Part shown: positions 26,088-34,654 of the stretch, in pieces
Layout of the letters: each line of letters starts with the position of its first letter
How positions within the stretch are numbered: position 1 is the stretch's first letter
IMG/VR virus record: IMGVR_UViG_3300027911_000001
Span: 100,831 to 164,830 of that record
Reading direction: 5' to 3' (one strand)
DNA: 64,000 nucleotides
DNA from: a virus
The notes under the pieces: model-generated
What the model was told of the DNA's origin: nothing
Database searches by the model: none
What the model saw: only the letters and a program-made list of their open reading frames with translations
Made by a program: the position numbers and the translations under genes

Positions 26088-26698
26088 CTGAATCTTTCCT
26101 TCCTAATCTCAATAGAACTACCACGCTTACCGTGGATATCTTTACTATAGTCTTCTACTAAGTTACTTGTCAAGTCAATAATTTTTAATTCGTCGCCGTA
26201 CCAAAGACAAACGATCCCTTCTTTTCTGGTGCCAATCTTGGTTTCTTTAGTCTTTTCAATGGGTTTACTTTCTATTCCAAGCCTAGCCTCATTAGCAAGC
26301 TTATCACAGCGCTCATTATGCTCGTGACCCGCATGCCCCTTTACCCATTTGGTCTTTACGTTTAAGCGTTTAACCAAAAATTGGAGCTGCTTGAACTTAT
26401 CTATCTTATTTTGTTGTTTAAATCTATAGGTTCCGCTAGCCCATCCCAAAACGATCTGGGAGTCGGAGCATAGCGTAACGTCTGGGTCTTTATAAATTGC
26501 CGGGTATGCGATTATATGTTTTAAAACTTCTGCTAAACCCATTATGGCGCCCATCAACTCTGCATCGTTATTTGACGCCCCAGACATATGTCCAGAACCC
26601 TCAGAAAGCTTTTCTCCATCAATAACTATGACATATCCATAGCCACCCGGCTTGGTCGGAACAGTCGCCGAACCGTCTGAGTAGACCAGGATTTCCAC
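26084..26698 (-). CDS. rnhA: Ribonuclease H type I
   Basis: 204 residues. The RNase HI core covers ~1-140: YSDGSA (Asp7/8), NNDAELMGA (Glu), LCSDSQIVLGW (Asp) and VKGHAGHEHNERCDKLAN (His and Asp). All catalytic acids are in place. A ~60-residue C-terminal extension is not recognised. It would remove RNA primers from Okazaki fragments, working with the polymerase and ligase of the same block. It overlaps its upstream neighbour by one base. Confidence 0.88.
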   Translation of the reverse strand: MEILVYSDGSATVPTKPGGYGYVIVIDGEKLSEGSGHMSGASNNDAELMGAIMGLAEVLKHIIAYPAIYKDPDVTLCSDSQIVLGWASGTYRFKQQNKIDKFKQLQFLVKRLNVKTKWVKGHAGHEHNERCDKLANEARLGIESKPIEKTKETKIGTRKEGIVCLWYGDELKIIDLTSNLVEDYSKDIHGKRGSSIEIRKERFR

Positions 26699-26937
26699 TA
26701 GGTAACTTCCTTTTTAAGCATCTCCACGGCTTCTAGATAGATCTTTTCTACTTCTTCTTCGCTTAGCATCAAAAGCCTAGCAATGGTCTTATCCTTGATC
26801 TCACCTTGATTTTGAGATAAATACTTAATCAATGAGTTACCGTTTTTGGCACTTCTGATAAAGTCTGGATCCTCTAAGATCTTTTTCTTTAAGAAATCGT
26901 TAAACACTGCGCTTACCAAATTTCCCTTGGAGTACAT
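26698..26937 (-). CDS. Small helical hypothetical protein
   Basis: 79 residues from an ATG with AAGGAG upstream; the start lies inside the end of the upstream coiled-coil gene (38-base overlap in another frame). Helical with a possible HTH-like stretch (IKDKTIARLLMLSEEEVEKIY). Not recognised. Confidence 0.55.
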   Translation of the reverse strand: MYSKGNLVSAVFNDFLKKKILEDPDFIRSAKNGNSLIKYLSQNQGEIKDKTIARLLMLSEEEVEKIYLEAVEMLKKEVT

Positions 26938-27283
26938 TGTTGTCTCCTTGTTTTGATAACTTATCATAGGCCTCTCTGTTCTGTTTTATGTAACTTTCAA
27001 TTTCAAGACTAGCTTTATCATTTAAAGAAAGATCGTTTTTTAATTGACCAAGCCTAACTTTGGTCTTTTTTAAGTTTTCTTTTGATTTTTTATATTCTTC
27101 AGCAATAGCAACAGTTTTGTTCTTTTTCAAAAAATCAATATTCTCTTGAAGTTTTCTTTCCATACTAGATAAAAGGTCAACCTCTTTTTGGACTATATCT
27201 AGGTTATTCTTAAAAGTCTTTAACTTACTTTCAGCATCTTTTATATTGCGATCGAGCTTGATGAGATCCTCTTGCTTAGACAC
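26900..27283 (-). CDS. Coiled-coil protein (GTG start)
   Basis: 127 residues from the GTG at 27283, which has GGAG nine bases upstream; the frame extends further but without a signal. Nearly the whole chain is heptad-like coiled coil (DAESKLKTFKNNLDIVQK and similar). Function unknown. Confidence 0.55.
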   Translation of the reverse strand: MSKQEDLIKLDRNIKDAESKLKTFKNNLDIVQKEVDLLSSMERKLQENIDFLKKNKTVAIAEEYKKSKENLKKTKVRLGQLKNDLSLNDKASLEIESYIKQNREAYDKLSKQGDNNVLQGKFGKRSV

Positions 27284-27284
27284 T

Positions 27285-28907
27285 TTATTTTGATCTCCAA
27301 CGCCCACCAATGGAAAAGATCATTTGTCTGGACCCGTTACTGTAAACTAAACAAGATGCGTGGCACCAACTCGATGTTCCTTCAGTATACGGTAATTTTA
27401 AATAAGTACTGGTTCCGACTTGCCAAAAACCTCTGATGATCTTTGGCGTATGGCTATGTCCTACAACGCAATTTCCATAGCCCTTCTCTAAGGTATTAGC
27501 TGAACCCTTTGATCCATTAGCACCTTTATCTCCGTGGGCTCCTAGCTCAACGCCTGCAACTCTGTAGCTTTCATCTCTTTTTAGCCATCTGACTTTTTCT
27601 GGATGCTTTAAACCAATTAGGCTCTCTATGGCAAACTTAATAGGATCTTCCCCTCTAATCATGGGAGATATGAGTTTAGAAGCAAAATCTAAGTTTTGGG
27701 GATCTCTATTATACATACCCCTTGGTATATAGTGTTTAGATACGAAATCATGGTGGTTTGACGCTACTATTACTACTTCGTTACATTTTTCGGTTTCTTC
27801 GTCTAGAACTTTAGCGCAAGCCCTAAGCTCTTGTTCTAGACTTAGCTTATTCTGAGCCATAAGCATGGCCCTTAAGATTTGATTATCCTCTTCGTGATGA
27901 TTTACAGATACACCACTAAAAAAATCGTGATGGACTCTGATAGGATTTCCGCAAAGCTCTGATACCTCATCCCAAGCTTTAGCAGCTGTTGGGTCGGTTT
28001 CGGTAACGTGATAATCGCCAATAACCATATGGGATGGATCTAATTTTCCAATTTTTCCATTCTTAACGTATACGGTTCTTTCTACGAAAGCGCCGCTTTT
28101 CTCTGCTTGAATCTGTGTAAAATGATAAAATTTATCATCTTCTATTTCTACGACGATAGCACCAAGAACATGATCGTGGAGAGCAATTAATCCATTCTTA
28201 TCGTGAGATCCGTCCTTTTTTTGATAGGAAGCTCGCGTGATAGCTCCGGTAGACATCATAATATGAGGCATCTTATTATCGCCAACAGCCACAGGTTCCA
28301 TAAACTGTTTTGGGCTAGCTACGATAGTACTGCCGTTTCTTTGGCCAATTCTAGCTAAAGAGCTTAATGGATTAACGCTTCTAGGAGGAACCTTAATTGC
28401 GCTAATATAGATATTTGAGTTAAGATATGTTTTATCAAAAACCCATTGTTCGTCGGCCAATTCTGAATCCATTTCGGCCACTTCATTGCCTGCGGGCAAT
28501 ATAAGTAACAGAGCTTTATTTTTCTCACAGTAAACTCTTAAATTTTTAAGAAATCCTTGATGTACAGGCGAACCGTTGACAGCCGTCGTTATAACAAATC
28601 TTTTATGCGTCTTTATTGACTTAGAAAGACTAGAAGATATACCGTTTTTCTTAATTTTCTCTTCTACGACTTCATCCAATGACTCTGGATGGTATTTTTT
28701 TACATAACTTACAAGACCTTCCATATTTCCAAACTGGTCTCTTAGAGTGTCTTTGCTGTACCCTAGCAAGATCATATCGGCCTTGCTAGGGTATTTCTTA
28801 CTTTTACTAATCGCTTTCAGGTATACATCTAAAAGCTCTTTACCCTTAGGGGTTAACTCTTTTCTGTTTTTTCTTTGCATAGAGCGTTCCCTTCGAGTAG
28901 ACATATT
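27285..28907 (-). CDS. Calcineurin-like metallophosphoesterase, resembling phage T5 A1
   Basis: 540 residues from the ATG at 28907, two bases after the upstream stop; the longer frame to 29213 overlaps the neighbour and is spurious. After a basic N-terminal HTH-like domain come metallophosphatase motifs in the C-terminal half: VIGDYHV (D-x-H), VHHDF, VASNHHDFV (GNHD-like), LGAHGDKG and VGHSHTP (GHxH). Size and layout recall the pre-early A1 protein of T5, tied to host DNA breakdown and second-step DNA transfer; that match is from memory and not proven. It could instead be a DNA nuclease or a nucleotide phosphatase. Confidence 0.7.
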   Translation of the reverse strand, partial: NMSTRRERSMQRKNRKELTPKGKELLDVYLKAISKSKKYPSKADMILLGYSKDTLRDQFGNMEGLVSYVKKYHPESLDEVVEEKIKKNGISSSLSKSIKTHKRFVITTAVNGSPVHQGFLKNLRVYCEKNKALLLILPAGNEVAEMDSELADEQWVFDKTYLNSNIYISAIKVPPRSVNPLSSLARIGQRNGSTIVASPKQFMEPVAVGDNKMPHIMMSTGAITRASYQKKDGSHDKNGLIALHDHVLGAIVVEIEDDKFYHFTQIQAEKSGAFVERTVYVKNGKIGKLDPSHMVIGDYHVTETDPTAAKAWDEVSELCGNPIRVHHDFFSGVSVNHHEEDNQILRAMLMAQNKLSLEQELRACAKVLDEETEKCNEVVIVASNHHDFVSKHYIPRGMYNRDPQNLDFASKLISPMIRGEDPIKFAIESLIGLKHPEKVRWLKRDESYRVAGVELGAHGDKGANGSKGSANTLEKGYGNCVVGHSHTPKIIRGFWQVGTSTYLKLPYTEGTSSWCHASCLVYSNGSRQMIFSIGGRWRSK

Positions 28908-28908
28908 A

Positions 28909-29601
28909 TTACGCTTGAGCCGCTTCTTGTGGGGCAGCCTCAGGAGCTGGGGCTGGGGCTGGATCGGCAGACGGAGCTTCAGGGGCCGAAGGAGCGGCCT
29001 CGGCTTGAGGAACTTCTTGCGTTTGAGCAGAAGCGGGAGCCGCTTCGGATTCTGGAGCTTTCGGAACAGAAACGATATAAGCTTCCAAAATATTGATCGA
29101 TCCGCCTTCAGTACCCACAGGGATATTATCTCCAACTTTAGCGCCGTTAAGCTTGATACGAGTTTCTTCATGCTGTAAAGCTCCAACCATAAACTGAATT
29201 CTAGGGTTGACAACTTTACCGCTTGGATCCACTTCGTTTAGAACAATAAAAGTATCGTTGTTAACCGTATCAACTTTGGTAAAAAGGCCCCTGGCTACAG
29301 ACTGATTGACTAAAGCAGCTAGTTCGTTTGCGTTATTTTCTGTCATGTGCTTATTAATGAACTCATCCGTAAGAGGTTCAGCCGCGTTATAGGCTTGTAA
29401 AACAGAATTAAGTTTATTGTTCAATAGCTTCAAAGCTTCTTTGATACCTAACAAATCTTTAGCCATAGGTTCAATGGATTGTAGCCCCTGAACTACTTGA
29501 CCTAAATTACCGCTTAATTGGGCTACTGCACCTTCTAAATCTTCTAGACGTTCAGATGCCGTTTTCTTATTTTCCGTACTTGCTTGATTCGTTTCTGACA
29601 T
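28909..29601 (-). CDS. Hypothetical protein with coiled coil and Ala/Pro-rich tail
   Basis: 230 residues. The N-terminal ~80 residues are coiled coil (RLEDLEGAVAQLSGNLGQVV). A small beta-rich domain occupies ~85-175. The last ~50 residues are Ala/Pro/Glu-rich and disordered (PSADPAPAPAPEAAPQ). There is a strong ribosome site (AAGGAG). Not recognised; this kind of tail often spaces proteins in assemblies. Confidence 0.6.
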   Translation of the reverse strand: MSETNQASTENKKTASERLEDLEGAVAQLSGNLGQVVQGLQSIEPMAKDLLGIKEALKLLNNKLNSVLQAYNAAEPLTDEFINKHMTENNANELAALVNQSVARGLFTKVDTVNNDTFIVLNEVDPSGKVVNPRIQFMVGALQHEETRIKLNGAKVGDNIPVGTEGGSINILEAYIVSVPKAPESEAAPASAQTQEVPQAEAAPSAPEAPSADPAPAPAPEAAPQEAAQA

Positions 29602-29645
29602 TGTTTTCTCCTTGTTATTGATTATTTCTCGTTATGAGAACTTTG

Positions 29646-30569
29646 TTACACTTTTCCAGCACTTTTTAGATTTGCCATAATAAGTCCGCTTAGATTTCCC
29701 TTACCTGTAGCTGTAGCCCTACTAACTTGGGAAAAAGCTAACATTTCTTGGGTAGCATAGTCAGGCATAGGGACTCTATCTTTAGGTAGGGCTGCTACTT
29801 TACCTTTTTGCCGTTCAGTAGCCTCTCTATTTCTTTCCATAATCTCTTCCGAGGTCATCTCATGGGCAGGTTTTTCCAAAGGTTTATAATCTGGTTCAAA
29901 CTCGGCAGGTAGGCTATTTTTAGGTTTAGCAGTTCTTTGAATAGGCGCTACTGGCTTAGAAATAGGCTTTTGTACTGGTTTGGGTTGCTGCTTAGGAGAG
30001 CCGATAGAATTTAAGGTCTTTTTCTTAGGCTGTGCCATTGGCTGTCGAACGGGTTCTGGCATAGAAGCTTGAGCTTCCTCAGATTCTGTAGCCCCCTTGG
30101 TTGCCGCCGAAGCCAACTGTTTTAAAATATCTACTTCTAGGCTATTAAAAGGACTAACAACGACTCCAGCGGGAGCAGCCGGTTGGCGCATACCTAGCAT
30201 GGTTTCCATTAATTCTTTGGCGATTTTTCTGATTTGCTTCTGAACAATGGCCGCAGCTCTAGGGTCTGCGTCTACATCTTCAAAAAGATTATGGTCCATA
30301 ATTAGCTTATATAACTTACCTTGTTCTAGGCGAAGGGTAGCATCGGTCATAGCCTCCTCAAAACTATCATCTTCATCTTCTTGATTATCCACGACTTCTT
30401 GAACTAGTTCTTCCACATTATAGCTTTCTTGGCTAGCTCTTGCGGCTTCATTTTTAATCTCAGTATCAGAGGCAGGAGTATAGGTTTCTGGTTCTTTCCA
30501 TTTACCGCCCTCATATACAGGGGCTCCATCTCTAAACGGCTCATCGTCATTCCAAATATTAGTACCCAT
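29646..30569 (-). CDS. Hypothetical protein, mostly disordered, early promoter-driven
   Basis: 307 residues from the ATG at 30569 behind AAAGGAG. Acidic N-terminus, a helical middle (residues ~85-125), then a Pro/Lys/Gln-rich linker (PKQQPKPVQKPISKPVAP) and a conserved-looking C-terminal helix. Not recognised. It is the first gene after a near-consensus promoter, so it is probably expressed early and strongly. Confidence 0.6.
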   Translation of the reverse strand: MGTNIWNDDEPFRDGAPVYEGGKWKEPETYTPASDTEIKNEAARASQESYNVEELVQEVVDNQEDEDDSFEEAMTDATLRLEQGKLYKLIMDHNLFEDVDADPRAAAIVQKQIRKIAKELMETMLGMRQPAAPAGVVVSPFNSLEVDILKQLASAATKGATESEEAQASMPEPVRQPMAQPKKKTLNSIGSPKQQPKPVQKPISKPVAPIQRTAKPKNSLPAEFEPDYKPLEKPAHEMTSEEIMERNREATERQKGKVAALPKDRVPMPDYATQEMLAFSQVSRATATGKGNLSGLIMANLKSAGKV

Positions 30570-30586
30570 TCGTAACTCCTTTAAAC

Positions 30587-30615
30587 AATATACCATCTAG
30601 ACTGGCATGTGTCAA
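30587..30615 (-). promoter_or_regulatory. Strong early sigma70-type promoter
   Basis: TTGACA, 17 bp spacer, TATATT (5 of 6 to consensus). A short leader with AAAGGAG and the ATG at 30569 follow. Confidence 0.75.
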
Positions 30616-30630
30616 GTCTTTTTTCATAAA

Positions 30631-30987
30631 TTAAACAAACGTTATCGGGAATGGGAGGGAAGTAACAGCGGCCTCAAAAGGCCCCCTATAGTTACACATG
30701 CACCATTCATCAACATAGACCTTTCTACGTAAGCCCTTAAGGCGTGTTTCAGCTTCGTCCCCCAAAATAATAAAGTCGCAGATTTCGCGTTTAGAGAAGA
30801 CGCCGGGATATTTTTCATTTATTAATTCAATATATACATATCGATAATTATTGCTGGGTACGATTATAACTGCTGCCGGCCCTTCCATTAAAATTTCCAT
30901 TAATGCGCTAGTTTTTCCAGTACCGCGTTCGGCCACAACTAAACCGCCCCTACGTAAGGCTTTTTTGATTTCTTCTTTTTTATTCAT
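30631..30987 (-). CDS. Small P-loop ATPase
   Basis: 118 residues. Walker A is AERGTGKTS (~residues 19-27); KVYVDEW (~88-94) is a good Walker B. It has the core of a P-loop NTPase but is too short for a full helicase or AAA+ module. It overlaps the RuvC-like gene by 8 bases. The exact role is unknown. Confidence 0.65.
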   Translation of the reverse strand: MNKKEEIKKALRRGGLVVAERGTGKTSALMEILMEGPAAVIIVPSNNYRYVYIELINEKYPGVFSKREICDFIILGDEAETRLKGLRRKVYVDEWCMCNYRGPFEAAVTSLPFPITFV

Positions 30988-31606
30988 AAAGACCTCTTTT
31001 GCGCTTTAAGTGATAGGCCAGAGCTATAACTAAGCTATCTGCTAAATCTTCATCCTTTTTACGTAAGGGCTGTTTAAAATACTTTCCAAACACTTCATTA
31101 GCTCTGCGGATAGCCACATGCTTCTTATTGATTTTACCGATTCTCTTACCTGTCTCTATATCATAAACTACGTTAGTTTTGCTTTGGCTTTTATATTTTT
31201 TCCATTTTTTATTATGCTCTTTTTCTTCAGCATTCATCCGGGATTCCGCTTCTTTTCGCCATTCACCGGTCTGTAAGTATACGGATTTAATACCGGTTTC
31301 CTTGATAAGCCTAGCCACCAAATAATGGATCCATTCTAAAATCTTTTGACTATGGCTACTTTTGCTATTTGCTGCGGTTTCTTCAATTACTAACACATCA
31401 GGCGTATGTAATTCGAAAAGCTTCTCTATCTCTTCATAGCACAGAGCGGCCCAGATAACGTAAGAGGAGGGATAACTTTCGCTATCTGGGCACTCTATTT
31501 TGGGTATTTGACCATATGCTTCAAGCTGGATATTGTCGGTAGAAATGGTCAAGCACCATCCCGTTTTAGTTGAAATATCGAGGGTTAGGACTCGCTCAGG
31601 TTTCAT
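30980..31606 (-). CDS. RuvC-like Holliday junction resolvase
   Basis: 208 residues in the RNase H-fold RuvC family. The four acidic residues are visible: LTLDISTKTGW (Asp9), VLVIEET (Glu), and KKDEDLADSLVIALA (two Asp near the C-terminus). A basic insert (KKWKKYKSQSKTN) lies between. It would cut branched DNA before packaging. It is encoded with the small P-loop ATPase downstream and zinc-ribbon protein upstream. Confidence 0.8.
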   Translation of the reverse strand: MKPERVLTLDISTKTGWCLTISTDNIQLEAYGQIPKIECPDSESYPSSYVIWAALCYEEIEKLFELHTPDVLVIEETAANSKSSHSQKILEWIHYLVARLIKETGIKSVYLQTGEWRKEAESRMNAEEKEHNKKWKKYKSQSKTNVVYDIETGKRIGKINKKHVAIRRANEVFGKYFKQPLRKKDEDLADSLVIALAYHLKRKRGLYE

Positions 31607-31844
31607 TTACTACTTCTGTTATGTCTTCTCTACCAAAGTCACAACTTGGACATTTATTACCATTTATAACTATAATATTGTGACCATTAGAGCAAACATA
31701 AGATGTGGAACGGCTATTTAAATCATGTGCATGAAATTTGCCCTCCTCATCATAAAAAGAGGGGCAATACATAGCCGTAGAACGCATTAGACCCATAGAA
31801 ATGGTGCTTTTACGTTCTTGTTCTTTGCACTTTGGACAAATCAT
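31596..31844 (-). CDS. Zinc-ribbon protein
   Basis: 82 residues with CPKC at residues 3-6, YVCSNGH near the middle and CPSC near residue 65, a pair of zinc knuckles. It overlaps the RuvC-like gene by 11 bases and the next upstream gene by 4. Function unknown. Confidence 0.65.
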   Translation of the reverse strand: MICPKCKEQERKSTISMGLMRSTAMYCPSFYDEEGKFHAHDLNSRSTSYVCSNGHNIIVINGNKCPSCDFGREDITEVVNET

Positions 31845-32140
31845 GCTTCGCCACGACTCTTACGTAATTCTAAACAAACCTTAACGATTGTATTTTGTCG
31901 TTTTTTTACTTCTCGTAAGCCACTAGATAAAAGCTTGACATCTGCCTTAGCCTGTGTGTACTCAGGACTATCGTTAAGCTCAGCAATAGTATCGTGAATG
32001 GCTTGAGAGGCCTGGGTTACACGTTTGTTAAGCCCTTCCGAATCAGCCGCTTCAAGTTCAGCCAAAACTTCCCTCCAATCGTCTCCGATTTTTTTAGCCA
32101 ATTTCTCTAACTCGCTTAGTTGTTCCTTAGGTTTTCTCAT
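31841..32140 (-). CDS. Small coiled-coil protein
   Basis: 99 residues, all helical (LSELEKLAKKIGDDWREVLA; SSGLREVKKRQNTIVKV). Not recognised. Its gene has an ATGA-type overlap with the zinc-ribbon gene downstream. Confidence 0.55.
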   Translation of the reverse strand: MRKPKEQLSELEKLAKKIGDDWREVLAELEAADSEGLNKRVTQASQAIHDTIAELNDSPEYTQAKADVKLLSSGLREVKKRQNTIVKVCLELRKSRGEA

Positions 32141-32144
32141 TATA

Positions 32145-32354
32145 TTACTCCTTTACGCAATCGTCTTTATTAACGATAACTTTGTTATAATCTTCTGGTT
32201 TACCCGCAATATTATATTTCTTTACTCCTTCGGTAAAATCAACTAAATATTTATAGCTGTCTTCTTTTAGAAGCTTTCCTTCGACATCTGCCTTTGAAAT
32301 AATATTAATTCCGCCTGTATTTATAGCTAATGCAATCGTACATACTACTAACAT
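32145..32354 (-). CDS. Small exported protein
   Basis: 69 residues from the ATG at 32354 (AGGATGG upstream); an ATG three codons earlier is possible. It begins with a short hydrophobic signal-like stretch (MLVVCTIALAINTGG) and continues as a soluble mixed domain ending in a single Cys (DDCVKE). Probably periplasmic or membrane-attached. Not recognised. Confidence 0.5.
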   Translation of the reverse strand: MLVVCTIALAINTGGINIISKADVEGKLLKEDSYKYLVDFTEGVKKYNIAGKPEDYNKVIVNKDDCVKE

Positions 32355-32356
32355 GT

Positions 32357-32554
32357 TTACCATCCTAACTTTTCTGTTGCTTTTAATAGGGCCTCATCTG
32401 GATCAGCCCTAAGTCTTTCTATTTCCTCAATCAATTCCAGCACTTTCAAATTGTCAGCATAATGACCATAATACTTGGCCTTTATCTTTAATAAGTCTAA
32501 CCCATCTTGGGTACTAATGTCAATACTTTTCGTAGGAGGATTTGGATTATTCAT
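32357..32554 (-). CDS. Small hypothetical protein
   Basis: 65 residues, helical (LKVLELIEEIERLRADPDEA), no motif recognised. It lies between two small genes with 2-base spacings on both sides, as part of the early operon. Confidence 0.5.
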   Translation of the reverse strand: MNNPNPPTKSIDISTQDGLDLLKIKAKYYGHYADNLKVLELIEEIERLRADPDEALLKATEKLGW

Positions 32555-32556
32555 AG

Positions 32557-32856
32557 CTATCCTATAATATTGATTACGTGATTATACCATTCGGGCTCTT
32601 GAAATTCATCCAGTTCGCCCTTTTCATTTTGAAGCATCCAAACTCTTTTTCCTCTAAAACACCAGTTTCTCCTGCCAAGGGCTCGTTCTTCTATCAGAAC
32701 CCCTTCATACCATCCAGCTTCGTCGCAAAACGATATATCGTTTCTAGCATCGTATTCTGATTTGAAAATATGTTGAAGGTCTAGACGTTTAAATCCATAT
32801 TCTGGATTTTCCTGAAATTTAAAGAAAGCAACTAGGAATACAGTATCTTTATTCAT
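32557..32856 (-). CDS. Hypothetical protein
   Basis: 99 residues, aromatic-rich alpha/beta (VFLVAFFKFQENPEYGF; AGWYEGVLIEERALG). The pattern EAGWYEGVLIEE recalls small phage proteins annotated only as hypothetical. It overlaps the cytochrome gene stop by 4 bases. Confidence 0.55.
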   Translation of the reverse strand: MNKDTVFLVAFFKFQENPEYGFKRLDLQHIFKSEYDARNDISFCDEAGWYEGVLIEERALGRRNWCFRGKRVWMLQNEKGELDEFQEPEWYNHVINIIG

Positions 32857-33173
32857 TCCTTAGCCCCTTCATCTACCCATCTAACAACCAGATCCCGCTC
32901 ATCCTGTGGCATATCTCTACCAGAAGGCATTTCTTTTGAGAGAATCTTTTCTTTGATCTTATCTTTATATTTGAAAGCGTTTGCGTAAACTTGCCAATTT
33001 TTGTCGCCCATATAATCATGACACACAGAGCAACGGTTATTAAATACAGGCTTTGTATCTTTGGTATACGTAAGAGGAGCTGTATCTTGGTATTCAGGGG
33101 CGAGATGCTTGGCTACTAAAAGCAAACCTAGTAGAATTGTAGCTTGGAGAATGACTAAGTGTTTAAGTTTCAT
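32853..33173 (-). CDS. Membrane-anchored monoheme c-type cytochrome
   Basis: 106 residues. An N-terminal signal anchor (LVILQATILLGLLLVA) is followed by the pattern of bacterial c-type cytochrome domains: KPVFNNRCSVCHDYM with the heme motif CSVCH (48-52), then EMPSGRDMP with a candidate distal Met (82 or 88), then DERDLVVRWVDEGAKE, like the W-I/V-x-x-G-A ending of soluble cytochrome c units. The heme would be attached in the periplasm by the host. Cytochromes are extremely unusual in phages. It could tap or divert host electron flow. It overlaps the ligase gene and the 99-residue gene by 4 bases each, so it is a fixed part of the operon. Confidence 0.78.
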   Translation of the reverse strand: MKLKHLVILQATILLGLLLVAKHLAPEYQDTAPLTYTKDTKPVFNNRCSVCHDYMGDKNWQVYANAFKYKDKIKEKILSKEMPSGRDMPQDERDLVVRWVDEGAKE

Positions 33174-34369
33174 TCGTAATCCCTTATGGCTATCCCCACG
33201 GGAAATCTTGGAACACCGTTCGCCCCCGTAAGCCCTTGGAATTTAACCGTAAGTCGCTTGCCTTTCCAAAGCTTATGATTTTCAAAGTATTCTTTGAGTT
33301 TAGCTGTTTCTCCAGACATTTTAGCAAGAAACTCTTTCCCATCTGACGTGACGCATACGAAAGCGCCAACGTGTCCTGCGAGTTTTCCGCGTCCTTCATC
33401 AATTCCGGTAATTTCGAATTCCTCATCTTTAAATTCCTTAATTTTGATTAAATCTACGGAACGTTTGTTCACATACAGACCCTTAACATTCCTAAGCATG
33501 GCGCCTTCATATCCATCTTTTTTAAAGATATCGTACCAATATCCAGTTTCGTTTTCATTTACTAGTGTTGTATCGACTAGTCTTACATAGTCAAATGCCG
33601 AATTTCCAATTGTAATACATTTATAGAGATAGCCGTGTCTTTTCTCAAAGGTGTCTCCGTTAATTGTGTCATAAATGTAATAACCAACATCCGTGCATTG
33701 AGCGTCCGGCTCTTCCTGTCTCACTAGATGTACGATATGCTCGAAATTGTCCTTAAATTCATGGTTATATAACTCGCCATCAAGAACGATATCGGCGAAT
33801 TCAAACATTCTCTCGATCTCTTTAATAATGTGGGGACAGCTTGTAATGGGCTTTCTAGTTCTAGACCAAAGGGTACACTTGCCGTTTTTTACAATTGCTA
33901 TACATCGAATGCCATCTAATTTAGGTTGGATATAACAAGGATAGCTGATCTTATGTCCTTGCTTTTCGAACGTGTGAGCTAACATTGGTTCAATACCGCC
34001 CTCAATTATATTGTCTACTTCTCCTTTTTCTGCCGCTTCAATGGTTTCAACGTAACCTTTCTTCTTTTGCTTTTCCCAGCGGGCCTTAGCCTCTTTTTCA
34101 GCCTGGATAGCCGGAGTCGTTGCATTTGCTTTCCCTTCGTTTTTACCTTCATAAATAGTATCAAAGGTAGTTTGCGGGCTATCCGTATCTACTTGCCCAT
34201 ATTCGGTTTCCATTATATAGCCGGTAGAATGGTCAGAATCTTCGTAAGTACATATCTTCCAATACTGTATTGCGCCAGTGTTAGTCTTTTTATATAGTAC
34301 GGGCAAGAAAGTGCCTATACTAATCGGTTCTCTAGTGACTTTGGTTACTTTTATCGTTCCTACTTTCAT
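33170..34369 (-). CDS. ATP-dependent DNA ligase with WGR-like N-terminus
   Basis: About 399 residues; the start is uncertain (ATG at 34369 or 34381, neither with a good ribosome site). The N-terminal ~90 residues (QYWKICTYEDSD, then YGQVDTDSPQTTF) resemble a WGR domain. The nucleotidyltransferase core carries the adenylation motif PKLDGIRCI (Lys is the nucleophile), VLDGELYNHE, KDGYEGAMLRN (motif IV) and LIKIKEF (motif V), followed by an OB domain (RLTVKFQGLTGANGVPRFP). It joins Okazaki fragments with RNase H and the polymerase. Confidence 0.87.
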   Translation of the reverse strand: MKVGTIKVTKVTREPISIGTFLPVLYKKTNTGAIQYWKICTYEDSDHSTGYIMETEYGQVDTDSPQTTFDTIYEGKNEGKANATTPAIQAEKEAKARWEKQKKKGYVETIEAAEKGEVDNIIEGGIEPMLAHTFEKQGHKISYPCYIQPKLDGIRCIAIVKNGKCTLWSRTRKPITSCPHIIKEIERMFEFADIVLDGELYNHEFKDNFEHIVHLVRQEEPDAQCTDVGYYIYDTINGDTFEKRHGYLYKCITIGNSAFDYVRLVDTTLVNENETGYWYDIFKKDGYEGAMLRNVKGLYVNKRSVDLIKIKEFKDEEFEITGIDEGRGKLAGHVGAFVCVTSDGKEFLAKMSGETAKLKEYFENHKLWKGKRLTVKFQGLTGANGVPRFPVGIAIRDYE

Positions 34370-34370
34370 A

Positions 34371-34607
34371 TTAATAGTCATCGCTTTCAAAAGTCGTTTC
34401 GGTATATTCTAGTTTTACGTGTTCTGTAAGTAATTTATGGCTAGTAAGATGAGACAATACCGCTTCGATAATAGCCACAGAGGGTAGCTCTCCCATTTCT
34501 ACTTCTTTATGCGATATAGTCATTGGCAATCTCAAATTAGTCATATTGATCTTTGCATTACTTATAATCTGGTCTAGGTCTTTTTTGGTAATCAACGCCG
34601 ATTGCAT
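34371..34607 (-). CDS. Small hypothetical protein
   Basis: 78 residues, helical, with an AGAGGG ribosome site. LRLPMTISHKEVEMGELPSV is its most distinctive stretch. Not recognised. It lies directly upstream of the ligase gene. Confidence 0.55.
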   Translation of the reverse strand: MQSALITKKDLDQIISNAKINMTNLRLPMTISHKEVEMGELPSVAIIEAVLSHLTSHKLLTEHVKLEYTETTFESDDY

Positions 34608-34625
34608 TTTATGCCCTCTATAAGT

Positions 34626-34654
34626 ACCGTAACATCGTTAAAACAAAACGTCAA
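34626..34654 (-). promoter_or_regulatory. Possible early promoter upstream of the ligase group
   Basis: TTGACG, 17 bp spacer, TACGGT, overlapping the end of the SbcC-like gene; AGAGGG and an ATG follow. The -35 is good and the -10 weak. Confidence 0.35.

Noticed and set aside
28909-29213. The N-terminal extension of the metallophosphoesterase frame, rich in Leu, Pro and Lys.
   Set aside because: It is the shadow of the Ala/Pro-rich neighbour in another frame; the ATG at 28907 fits the upstream stop.
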